Assembly (NCBI RefSeq): GCF_932526225.1
Contig: NC_064035.1
Span: forward strand, 4,463,501 to 4,527,500
DNA from: Nematostella vectensis
Taxonomy: Eukaryota; Cnidaria; Anthozoa; Actiniaria; Edwardsiidae
Direction: 5' to 3'
Length of the DNA: 64,000 bases
Shown: positions 36,953-48,900 of the stretch, one piece after another
Position numbering within the stretch: the stretch's first letter is position 1
Layout of the letters: each line of letters starts with the position of its first letter
Translations under genes and position numbers: made by a program
The notes under the pieces: model-generated
The model's database searches: none
Seen by the model: only the letters and a program-made list of their open reading frames with translations
What the model was told of the DNA's origin: nothing

Positions 36953-39900
36953 CTAAAAGCATAATATAGAACGTCAAACAAGAGCAGAGGAAAGGAGAAC
37001 ATTCTCGCCCAGACACACAAAAGAGAGTATCGCCTATTACATTGGGCAGTTCATTAGTACCTGTATTGGGTTGGGATCGTTAACTATTACATTGGGCTTT
37101 AGGTTCATTAGTACCTGCATTGGGTTGGGGTCGTGAACTATTATATTGGGCGGTTCAATGGTACCTGTATTGGGTTGGGGTCGTGAACTATGACATTGGG
37201 CTTTAGGTTCATTAGTACCTGTATTGGGTTGGGGTCGTTAACTATAACATTAGGCGGTTCGATGGTACCTGTATTGGGTTGGGGTCGTGAACTAATACAT
37301 TGGGCTTTAGGTTCATTAATACCTGTATTGGGTTGGGATCGTTAACTATTACATTGGGCTTTAGGTTCATTAGTATCTGTATTGGGTTGGGGCCGTGAAC
37401 TATTACATTGGGCTTTAGGTTCATTAGTATCTGTATTGGGTTGGGATCGTGAACTCTTACATTGGGCGGTTCAATGGTACCTGTATTGGGTTGGGGTCGT
37501 TAACTATTACATTGGGCTTTAGGTTCATTAGTACCTGTATTGGGTTGGGGTCGTGAACTCTTACATTGGGCGGTTCAATGGTACCTGTATTGGGTTGGGG
37601 TCGTGAACTATTACATTGGGCGGTTCAATGGTACCTGTATTGGGTTGGGGTCGTGAACTATTACATTAGGCTTTAGGTTCATTAGTACCTGTATTGGGTT
37701 GGGGTCGTGAACTATTACATTGGGCTTTAGGTTCATTAGTACCTGTATTGGGTTGGGGTCGTGAACTATAACATTGGGCTTTAGGTTCATTAGTACCTGT
37801 ATTGGGTTGGGGTCGTGAACTATTACATTGGGCTTTAGGTTCATTAGTACCTGTATTGGGTTGGGATCGTTAACTATTACATTGGGCTTTAGGTTCATTA
37901 GTACCCGTATTGGGTTGGGGTCGTGAACTATTACATTGGGCAGTTCATTAGTACCTGTATTGGGTTGGGGTCGTGAACTATTACATTGGGCTTTAGGTTC
38001 ATTAGTATCTGTATTGGGTTGGGGTCGTGAACTATTACATTGGGCTTTAGGTTCATTAGTACCTGTATTGGGTTGGGGTCGTGAACTATAACATTGGGCT
38101 TTAGGTTCATTAGTACCTGTATTGGGTTGGGGTCGTGAACTATTACATTGGGCTTTAGGTTCATTAGTACCTGTATTGGGTTGGGATCGTTAACTATTAC
38201 ATTGGGCTTTAGGTTCATTAGTACCCGTATTGGGTTGGGGTCGTGAACTATTACATTGGGCAGTTCATTAGTACCTGTATTGGGTTGGGATCGTTAACTA
38301 TTACATTAGGCTTTAGGTTCATTAGTACCTGTATTGGGTTGGGGTCGTGAACTATTACATTGGGCGGTTCAATGGTACCTGTATTGGGTTGGGGTCGTGA
38401 ACTATTACATTGGGCTTTAGGTTCATTTGTACCTGTATTGGGTTAGGGTCGTGAACTATTACATTGGGCGGTTCAATGGTACCTGTATTGGGTTAGGGTA
38501 GTGAACTAATACATTAGGCGGTTCGATGGTACCTGTATTGGGTTGGGGTCGTGAACTATTACATTGGGCTTTAGGTTCATTTGTACCTGTATTGGGTTGG
38601 GGTCGTGAACTCTTACATTGGGCTTTAGGTTCATTAGTATCTGTATTGGGTTGGGATCGTTAACTATTACATTGGGCTTTAGGTTCATTAGTACCTGTAT
38701 TGGGTTGGGGTCGTGAACTATTACATTGGGCGGTTCAATGGTACCTGTATTGGGTTGGGGTCGTGAACTATTACATTAGGCTTTAGGTTCATTAGTACCT
38801 GTATTGGGTTGGGGTCGTGAACTATTACAATAGGCGGTTCAATAGTACCTGTATTGGGTTGGGGTCGTGAACTATTACATTAGGCTTTAGGTTCATTAGT
38901 ACCTGTATTGGGTTGGGGTCGTGAACTATTACAATAGGCGGTTCAATAGTACCTGTATTGGGTTGGGGTCTTGAACTATTACATTGGGCTTTAGGTTCAT
39001 TAGTACCTGCATTGGGTTGGGGTCGTGAACTATTACATTGGGCTGTTCAATGGTACCTGTATTGGGTTGGGGTCGTGAACTATTACATTGGGCGGTTCAT
39101 TAGTACCTGTATTGGGTTGGGGTCGTGAACTATTACATTGGGCTGTTCAATGGTACCTGTATTGGGTTGGGGTCGTGAACTATTACATTAGGCTTTAGGT
39201 TCATTAGTACCTGTATTGGGTTGGGGTCGTTAACTATAACATTAGGCGGTTCAATGGTACCTGTATTGGGTTGGGGTCGTGAACTAATACATTGGGCTTT
39301 AGGTTCATTAGTACCTGTATTGGGTTGGGGTCGTTAACTATAACATTAGGCGGTTCATTAGTACCTGTATTGGGTTGGGATCGTGAACTATTACATTGGG
39401 CGGTTGAATGGTACCTGTATTGGGTTAGGGTCGTGAACTATTACATTGGGCGGTTCAATGGTACCTGTATTGGGTTGGGGTCGTGAACTATTACATTGGG
39501 CGGTTCAATGGTACCTGTATTGCGTTAGGGTCATGAACTATTACATTAGGCTTTAGGTTCATTAGTACCTGTATTGGGTTGGGGTCGTGAACTATTACAT
39601 TGGGCGGTTCAATGGTACCTGTATTGGGTTGGGTTCGTGAACTATTACATTGGGCTTTAGGTTCATCAGTACCTGTATTGGGTTGGGATCGTGAACTATT
39701 ACAATAGGCGGTTCAATAGTACCTGTATTGGGTTGGGGTCGTGAACTATTACAATAGGCGGTTCAATAGTACCTGTATTGGGTTGGGATCGTGAACTATT
39801 ACATTGGGCGGTTGAATGGTACCTGTATTGGGTTAGGGTCGTGAACTATTACATTGGGCGGTTCAATGGTACCTGTATTGGGTTGGGGTCGTGAACTATT

Positions 39901-42900
39901 ACATTGGGCGGTTCAATGGTACCTGTATTGCGTTAGGGTCATGAACTATTACATTAGGCTTTAGGTTCATTAGTACCTGTATTGGGTTGGGGTCGTGAAC
40001 TATTACATTGGGCGGTTCAATGGTACCTGTATTGGGTTGGGTTCGTGAACTATTACATTGGGCTTTAGGTTCATCAGTACCTGTATTGGGTTGGGATCGT
40101 GAACTATTACAATAGGCGGTTCAATAGTACCTGTATTGGGTTGGGGTCGTGAACTATTACAATAGGCGGTTCAATAGTACCTGTATTGGGTTGGGGTCGT
40201 GAACTATTACATTGGGCTTTAGGTTCATCAGTACCTGTATTGGGTTGGGATCGTGAAGATGATTTCCAAGTTCCATAAGCATCTCGGGCAGCCAGGGTGG
40301 GACGTCATAAGGAAAAGCCTTGACACAGCAGGCCAATCCCAGCACACCAGTGTGTCGCTTCAGTAGCGCTGAAAGAGTTAAAATCCATATAACCTTCCAG
40401 ATTATATGTTATATGATAATAGATTTGGTCGATTTTTTATATTTCCATCTTCCGAATGGTACGTGTTTCGTATGGATAACCATATAGCGCGCGTTCGCGC
40501 GAATAACCCAAATATGCAATATTGAGGTATTTTGGTCAGCCTTCGGGAAAAAGGCCGTTAGGTGGAGGGCCTGGCTCGAGTCTTTTGTGACGTAGATCGA
40601 GATGTCAATCAAATTATATGATGCGCTGAAGATCTTTGTGCGTATTACATTTTCCCGGTCATCTTTATCTCAACCTGGTAGTCAACTGATTATTCAACCT
40701 CACGATACAAACTTGCAAATTTAAGCAAACTTTGTAGACTGTGAATTGTTTCATTAGATATGCCAAATTCGAAGTGGTGCTTAAAACAGACACAAGATCT
40801 ACATTTTATTCAAGTGCTGTCAAAATGTCATATATTTGCGCTGTTTTCGAGTGTACAAATCGACCTATCCAAAACAGGTAAGGTTTCTTAAGGGTTCAGC
40901 AGAATTTTACGAAAAGGCGAAAGAATTTACAGAACAACGACGTGAAAGCTGCGAAATTCGTCGCTCCAAATCAAAAGAAGCCGAAAAGTTGTAGGACTCC
41001 ATCTTTTTGTAAGCTTTCGTCTGGTTTAAAAAATACATGTAAAAAGAGTATTGCAAGCGAAAGACGAGTGAAGGATAAAGTTAAAGATCTGCTTTAAAAA
41101 TCTACTATTTAACAATGTAGGGGTCAACTCAAAAGCTCTGTACAAAATTCTAATTTATATCATATTCAATTCCCTTATCAGAGTTTGAAAGCTTATTATT
41201 AAGTGAAAGGTTTTAAGAACTTTTACACACAAGAGGTGACATTTTGGGGCTTAGGCCAGGACCGTCAGTCCGCAACAAGAATCACACGGTCATTAGCGTG
41301 TTCCTGGACTTTTAGAATTCTTCTGACAGGAATACAATTTTACGCTAGCATAGTTAAAAACCGGTTTATAAAATTATAAAATTGTTTACATTGTGTTTGA
41401 GGTTAAAAAAAATAAGGAAATTAAAAAAAGGTTGAGTAGGAGGGTTTGTACATTCGATGTTTCGTTTGTAGTCCTACTCTGGTGCCCAGGGCCCTCTTAC
41501 CCTTGTCACTTGCCACAGTCTCACTGGTGTCACCGACTTTGCGTTTCCTGGGCAGCTTGGTATTCGCTAGTTTACGAAACTTCTCCTACAACAAACAAAA
41601 TCCGTGTGAGGCGGAAGGGCAATATACAGCACAGCATTCTACTCTCATACATCGCAGTACCATGCTGATGTGGCCAATAGTCTAGAGTCTTTAGATTTTG
41701 TCTTTGATGGTGCTTGATATGATTGATATGTACTTTCTATAAGAAACTACAAATCTAACATTGGTACCCTCACCTTAACAGACTTCTCAAGAGTAAAGAT
41801 TCCATAATGTAACAAGCCACTGAACGTGTCGGCCGCAACAACTCGAACCTGAGAAGTAAAGTGTAACAGGGTGAATACTTGTATGTTGGAAAGTGCGAAT
41901 TAGGTGAAAACGTTTTACCTCAAGGCACTCATCTTCCAACATGTCGAGCACCAGGTCATGAACTTGACGGATGTAGTCTGGGCTTCGTGTGATTGTAAAC
42001 AGGTTGGCAAATACCATAACCTAAAACAATAATAGCAACAAGTGTAAACAACAACAACAACAACCACTAGTACAAACAACAAGTTTCAGCAACATCAAGT
42101 GTAAAAAAACAACAATAACGTGGATTGTTCAAAGCTTACCTGTAAATACGACACAATGCTCTTCTTCGCATACCACAGACTTTGCGCAGCAATCTGGAAA
42201 TACGAACGTGATAACAAGTAAAAACAATTGATGCATTCTGTAAAACGTACCGCCGTTAGAAAAACTCTTTAAGAAAGAGGGTCGTCGTTATTTAATGCCG
42301 CATATTCAAAACCTTTATTGGTATAAGTTTCATCTTAAGAATTTCCCTATAAGCTGTTTATTTTTTATATTAAAAACACGCGCGCAAGACACACACGGGG
42401 AAGGAGCAAAAGAAAAAATGGCAGTGATCGAGAAGAGGTGGAGGTAGAGGGGGGAAGAAGGACAAATATGGTAGGTCTAACCTTCCTGACGGTTTCAAAG
42501 GCAAGCGGCAGCAAGTCCTGGGGAAGCTCCAGCTGAGACATGTAGCTGATAGTCTGAATTAAATAAATCAATATTAGATAGTGCTACATAAGGCGATGCT
42601 GTTGATAAGTAATATTGCAAGTGGGAAAGAACGCCGGCAGTTTGGTTTTTACCAGTAAGAGGTAAGTTATAAGAATGGTATAATTTCGATTGTCACTCAC
42701 CCGTTGACAATAGTGCTGCAACTCAGGGTTTTCCTCTTGGGAGTCGAATAAAGTTATCTAAACAAGCATTGCAAGTTATTTTTGAAAGTGATTTCTAGAA
42801 GGAGGAGGCATGCTACTTACAATGGGAAGGATGTCGAAGAATTCCCGAGGGCAACTGTTCAGCGAACGGATTGCATGAGAAAGCAGCCAATTGGTAACTA

Positions 42901-45900
42901 GAAGAAAAATGGGAACATATGTCTGTGATAAAACAATTACTATTAAAACAGATGGCCTTTCTGGCAATGCATGAATTTCATCTCTACAGTTCTCCAAACT
43001 ATAAAACACTTACTTGTTTTAAGAAGACAGACTCCCTCACTCTCTGGGGATCCGTCCGTCACTTTAGCCATATCTACGCCCGCTGTACCGACGGATGTGG
43101 TGGCCATATCTTGCAGACATCGTAGTTTGGGTTTCATCATATCGACGAAGTCATGACGCCTCGGCGAGCGCGTCGGCAGAGAGCGAGGTAAGCTTATATC
43201 GTACATCAAGATACTGCAAAGAACACTGCAAGCAAGAAGAGTCGTTCCCAACGTGGATAAGTATTAGATAACGCAGCTTAAGTAGTGAGAGACAAAGGGG
43301 CAGAGCGATGCTCTGCCAACTGCGATACCTAGGCTCCGTGACATAGTGTAAACACTGTCAACTGTACCTCAATGCAATTACTAGATCGTTTCGTGCATAA
43401 AGGTGTTAACACGGAAAGAGAAGACCGCTTACCTTCCAGACCGGTCACGAACATTCTTGTATGTGTGACCAAGACGGGGCTCAATGCGCATGAGCAGCTT
43501 GTGGAGAAGTTCGGCGACACGCCATTCTTGCTGGCAGAGCGCACCCTGGATGAGGTACAGTCGCCTAGAAACAGGAAACTCCACTTATCACCAAGATAAA
43601 TAACAAAACAAAAGGCTTGGGATAGGTGCGTTAAACGCCAAGGATTAAGAGAGACGACTTGGCAGACACAACGAGAACGGAAAAATAACCATTAGAAGAA
43701 CAGCTGGTTGATCTCTCTAAAGGCGTAAGCCAAGAGCAGATGATCAGATTTGTAATTGGTTGTTAAAAAGAAATCCTCTTTCTTAGGTTATTGTACGCTT
43801 TCCTAGGTTATCGAGCTAAATCAAGGTAAGACGGTTAACACAGGGCACCCACGTGGAGTCGGCAAATGAAGTGCCGTCGTTTCCGATGGGGTCATCGAGC
43901 ATCATCTGCAGGAGCCAGTGAATACGATGGGGGTCACGACTTTCCTACAAAGTGCAATGGGGACATCAGTATGAATTGGCAACAACCATTAATTAAGTGA
44001 GAATTGCATTACTCAAGTGGCCCAAGTGTTTGCTTAACGTTCGAAGCAAACAGCCCCTGAATCTAAAAAGGCGCATGAAGATGAAAATACAAGCAATCCT
44101 GAAATCGCATTAACGAACATTACGAAAGTCTGACAAGTTCTCTGCTGTCTTCCCCATCGATCATAAACGATCTCTTGTTTGCTGTTCTGGGGCAACATAA
44201 GATCCGGATTATTCCTCTGTAGTTTTCACGAAAACAAAGCCGTGGTTTAAAAAATACACAATGTTTGAGGGGATATTTCGAGTTGACGAATGTATTTGCT
44301 ATAACTTAAAAACCCTTGTGTCCCGTCGCGATGTCACATATTGTGGTTAAGGGGAAATACATTACAAAACATTTATATATTGTTCAATTGTCTAGCCACG
44401 GCTTGAAAAAGCGAAAGTGTAAACTTTGTTGAAGGTCACAACAAAATATCTTTCTTGAGACAGAAAACTAGCCTTGTAAGAAAAAGAATGACTTAACGCG
44501 TTGTCTTAATCCTGTATGCTGTTTTTTATTAGGTTATTTGATTCGTTTGTGTTTGCTTGTAGTTGAACAACATGCATGTGTACCACAGCTGTAGCCATGA
44601 ACGTGCCCCAATCTTCAAGCGTCTCGACCGTGATGGAGGGAATCGCTTTACGCAGAAGAGGAACAAGAAACTTCCACATCCGTTGTGTCTGTAAGAAAGA
44701 AACACAAAGAATGAATTAAATATTAGTACTCGTGGAGGTACAGGGGTAAATAGCTTGCTAGCTGACTGTGTTGTGATTGACCCAAGCCAAAACTATGACA
44801 TAAAAGTACTCGCGCATATGTTATATGGTGTTTACCTTTTCAAAAGTCCAGTGTTTCGAACCTCGGATCAATGCAGCTATGATTTCAACACCACATCGTT
44901 GAGTGCTTTCCTATCAAACGAGACCAAAATTGGTCAACGGCTGTGTGGAAGTATAGAGAGCCGCGCCGTGCTACTTACCTGGGAATCCACACATAATCGC
45001 TCCAAATGGGGCTTGAATGTTTCAAGGAAGGTGTCGTCGAAGTTGCGGAATAAGCCCTTGAAAGCAAAACGGGAGTAAAAAACTAGTTAAAATTCACTGG
45101 GAATCAATCCAAGCTGTTAAAAAGAAGTTATATAGATACAGTACTTTAGTTAAAGCAAACACATTCTTTTCTCTGCCATCCCTCTATTATGAGAGACTCA
45201 TTCCGAACATTTTGAGCTACGTAAAAATGAAATGTTGAAAAAAAAAATAAAATATTTATCTTTGAATACCTTGAACAAAAGAAAGCGATTGACACTAAAC
45301 TTGTCCTTTCCCTTTCTCTCTTCTAAAGAGAGAAAGTCCACCAGTTTGTCGACGAAATCACGCTGAATAAAGCAATCATAAATTGCTTGTTCACCCTGCA
45401 GAAAAGAAGAGAAAAGTCCTTCACGTGATCGGTACTTGGACATAAGTCCTGAAGGGATGGGACTCTTCGCCTAATTGTTCACTTGGTCAGTACATGTACA
45501 TTGGACATGATGGGAGAGTACATGGACATTGGACATGATGAGATGGATAGTTGTTCGCGTGGTCAGTTCATGGACATTGATCATAAAAGGGGACTCTAAC
45601 CTCACTTAGTTGTTCACGTGATCTGCTGAGAGGTGGTTGCTTGTCGTGAGGTGCATACGTCTTCAGGACCCTGTTAACAACAAATAAACCTATCAACGAA
45701 TGTCTATCAACCACTTCTTTGTTATTGTTCATATTTAAAATACAAGGGTCTATTTGCAAGGAAACCTCCAAATAAATTAAAGTGTGAAACTTCATTTTAA
45801 CAACGTAATTAAAAGTTACACGGCTCTAATTCGCCTTTGAGTAAGGATAATTTGTGTGAATAGGTATTGTGGCATTTTTTTAATACAGTGAGGTGGGTAG

Positions 45901-48900
45901 GCGGTTTCAGCCATGTCATGTGAGGTATCAAGGTTTTTGTTCGTTGAATGCATGCATGCGTCGGTTGGGCGGTTGATAAGAGGTAGCTGAGCTCGGTAGT
46001 CTCGAGTATGAAGACGCAGCTTACTTGGGCCAAGTGTAGTATCCCCAGTGGGTCTTATCGATGAATGTGCATTGGTCCCACAGCTCTTGCGTGCTCGGTA
46101 TTTGCTCTGACGAGTACTGCAGCCTATAAAATCCCCGGAGATAACAAAGGATGGTTAACTCTGAGAAAATACGAACAAGATAAGAGGACAACGGCGACGT
46201 CTACGAATTCTGCTGCGGTATTTTGAAGTTTGGGTTTAGTTGTATAGATTCCAAAGTACTTTTTCGTGAATGACGCCTCTTTGGGTTTGTGCTCAATAGA
46301 AAAAGTCGAAAAAGGAAATATTGTTGTTGATGTCATTGTGGACTTACCAAAGATTATCTGGACGATCTCCGGGCTGTACTAAGGTAGTTGTTGGTTCAGG
46401 TACATTGGCTAATGAAAAAAAAAAAAGAAAGAAAAAAGAAAACAATAACATTTAGACGAGAAGCATTCATCAACGACTTCTCTAACAAAGGGGTTAACAA
46501 TGATCACCTTTATCCTAAGCCGATTTAGACTGGTTTGCAAAGGTGAGGAGGGCGCAAAGATATAGGAATAGTATAAATCTATAGCAAACGTCCAGGGGAG
46601 TCAATAGACTTACCTACTGCGTATGGGTTGACGGGAACCTTCAGGTGGGGTCGTTTCTGCTGCTTGAGAAGTGCCCCTACTGCACTAATAGCGACCTGAG
46701 AAAGAAAGGCGCATCACCTCAACTGATCTCACGTATTGTTTCACCTTAACCTATTAAAATGCCTCAGTATTACTAACTACCTCAGTATTCCTAACTACCT
46801 CAGTATTACTTACTACCCTTTAGTTTAGAGGTCCTCACCTTACGTATTGAGAGCGAGTCATGGATCAGTGAACGAGTTATGACTCGCACCGCTCTGACAG
46901 GCATTGGATGGTCCCATCGAATCAGCGAACGCAAAAAACTAAAGCAGAGCTGATGGTACCGCCAGCGCCTACAGTGCAACAATATAAGGTCAGCAAGAAG
47001 CCAGGAAATCAGGTTACAGCAAAACGCTACTTACAGATTCTCACTTTCCAAGAGATCCGTAAGTTTCTCTACTAACTTCGTGTAGTTGCTGCGAATTAAA
47101 AAAAAGTTTTCAGGATCTCTCTTGCGCGAAGGTCTAGGATATAGTAAAATACCCATCATGTAATGCCCAACAATATTTTGTTCAAGTAAACTATCTAAAA
47201 GATGTAAAAGTCCCACATGGACCATTCTGAGCAAAACCTCGTCCAATACACTGTATGGGATGTATGCATCGCATCGTCCCCTTTTGTTTTACCATTGTTA
47301 CCAAGGGTGGTGCTCCGCATGGGACTCCGTGTCCCGTTGTACCTTACCTTTTGATTTGGTGATAATATTATAGTTTCAAGCAATCGGATTCAGAGTTTGT
47401 AAAAATGACACATATTTGGATAACCCAAACACACCTCAAATTCCTTTCCGAGTACTCTTTCGCCATCTTGTCTGCCTGCTGCAACTCCTCTTTGCTGGGG
47501 AGAGGAGAAACAGGTGCCTCGAGTGCGCGTTTGCGGACAGGTTGAGGTCTAGGCGTGTCAGACTGTAGAATGTCCATACCACAGGACGCTGCCGAGTCTG
47601 AGATGCTGCGACAGAGAGCGACGGTGTTGAACTTCTTTATCATCCTCTCGCCCAAAAGGCTGATCAGCGTGGTGATGGTCGGCTTTTCTGAGTGATCCGC
47701 CTGGAACGAACAGGTAAGCTCAAGACAAGATGCATTGTTCACGTTGCTATGTTTGGTGATGTGCCGTTATACGGATACTTTGCTAAAACAGGGCTCTCAA
47801 AAGACACCTCGCACACAGACACACGCTTTTTGATCGAGAGCAGACCTGTATTATCGCAGGCCAGATGTCAACCATCACCTCCCAGTAATGTATGACAAGG
47901 AAGAACATTCTGTTGTTGAGGAGAATGTGCAACGAGCCCTGCAAAATAAAAGGATTGGTGACACAGATATCAAATTAATAGGGGCTAGACCAAAGCACGC
48001 TGGGTGACCAAAATGCAAAATTAAATTGGAGCTATCATTCAGCTTACTGTGTGCGATAATCTAATTGAATGGTTCCTAAAGGGGATGCTAATTCGAAAGT
48101 GGGCGATTTCTACCTCAAACAAAGAACTGTGTATAATATAATATAATATAATATAATATAATATAATATAATATAATATAATATAATATAATATAATATA
48201 ATATAATATAATATAATATAATATAATATAATATAATATAATATAATATAATATAATATAATATAATATAATATAATATAATATAATATAATATAATATA
48301 ATATAATATAATATAATATAATATAATATAATATAATATAATATAATATAATATAATATAATATAATATAATATAATATAATATAATATAATATAATATA
48401 ATATAATATAATATAATATAATATAATATAATATAATATAATATAATTGTCTTCGTTACGAACTAAAAGCAACAATAATAAATTTAAAACAAATTGATTC
48501 TGGCTCTAGATCTCGACTACTTGGGTGCTTTCTGTGTCACCTTGAATGCTTCGTGGGACACTTCAGGGTCATCTCTGAGTTTGTCCAAGATACTGGGCAC
48601 CATGGTCCGGGCGAAGTAGTCAAACACGTCAATACACATGCCCATCACCTTCTGGGCTTTGATCCTAACCTACGAAACAAAGACAATGAGAATCACCATC
48701 ACTATGATCACAATCACCACGCATTCACTACCCCACTACCACCATAATGACACCACCACCACATTTAACAGCGGTCAAACATCTGAGCATGCGCAATACA
48801 TTCCCCGGTGCATAGCTAATTTGCATACGCCAGCTTTATAAATTTGCCTTTGTAAACAAACAACGAGGAAAGCCTTGAAGTAATTCGCTTCGTATAAGGA

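Noticed and set aside
37041-40234. Repeated open frames on the minus strand (MNLKPN..HDPNPIQ) as a repeat protein gene, or the array as CRISPR-like
   Set aside because: The frames arise because the 54-bp unit is divisible by three; 50-bp units break them. The array lies exactly in a PSME4 intron and has no unique spacers.
40820-41000. THAP-like Cys motif ([10 protein letters not shown]) as a transposase remnant
   Set aside because: Only about a dozen residues fit, followed by a stop and no further THAP signature.
44755-45078. 107-codon plus-strand frame
   Set aside because: It overlaps PSME4 exons 34 and 35 on the opposite strand, which have clear homology and splice sites.
48110-48475. 121-codon frame of YIILY repeats
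   Set aside because: Pure artefact of the AATAT microsatellite.
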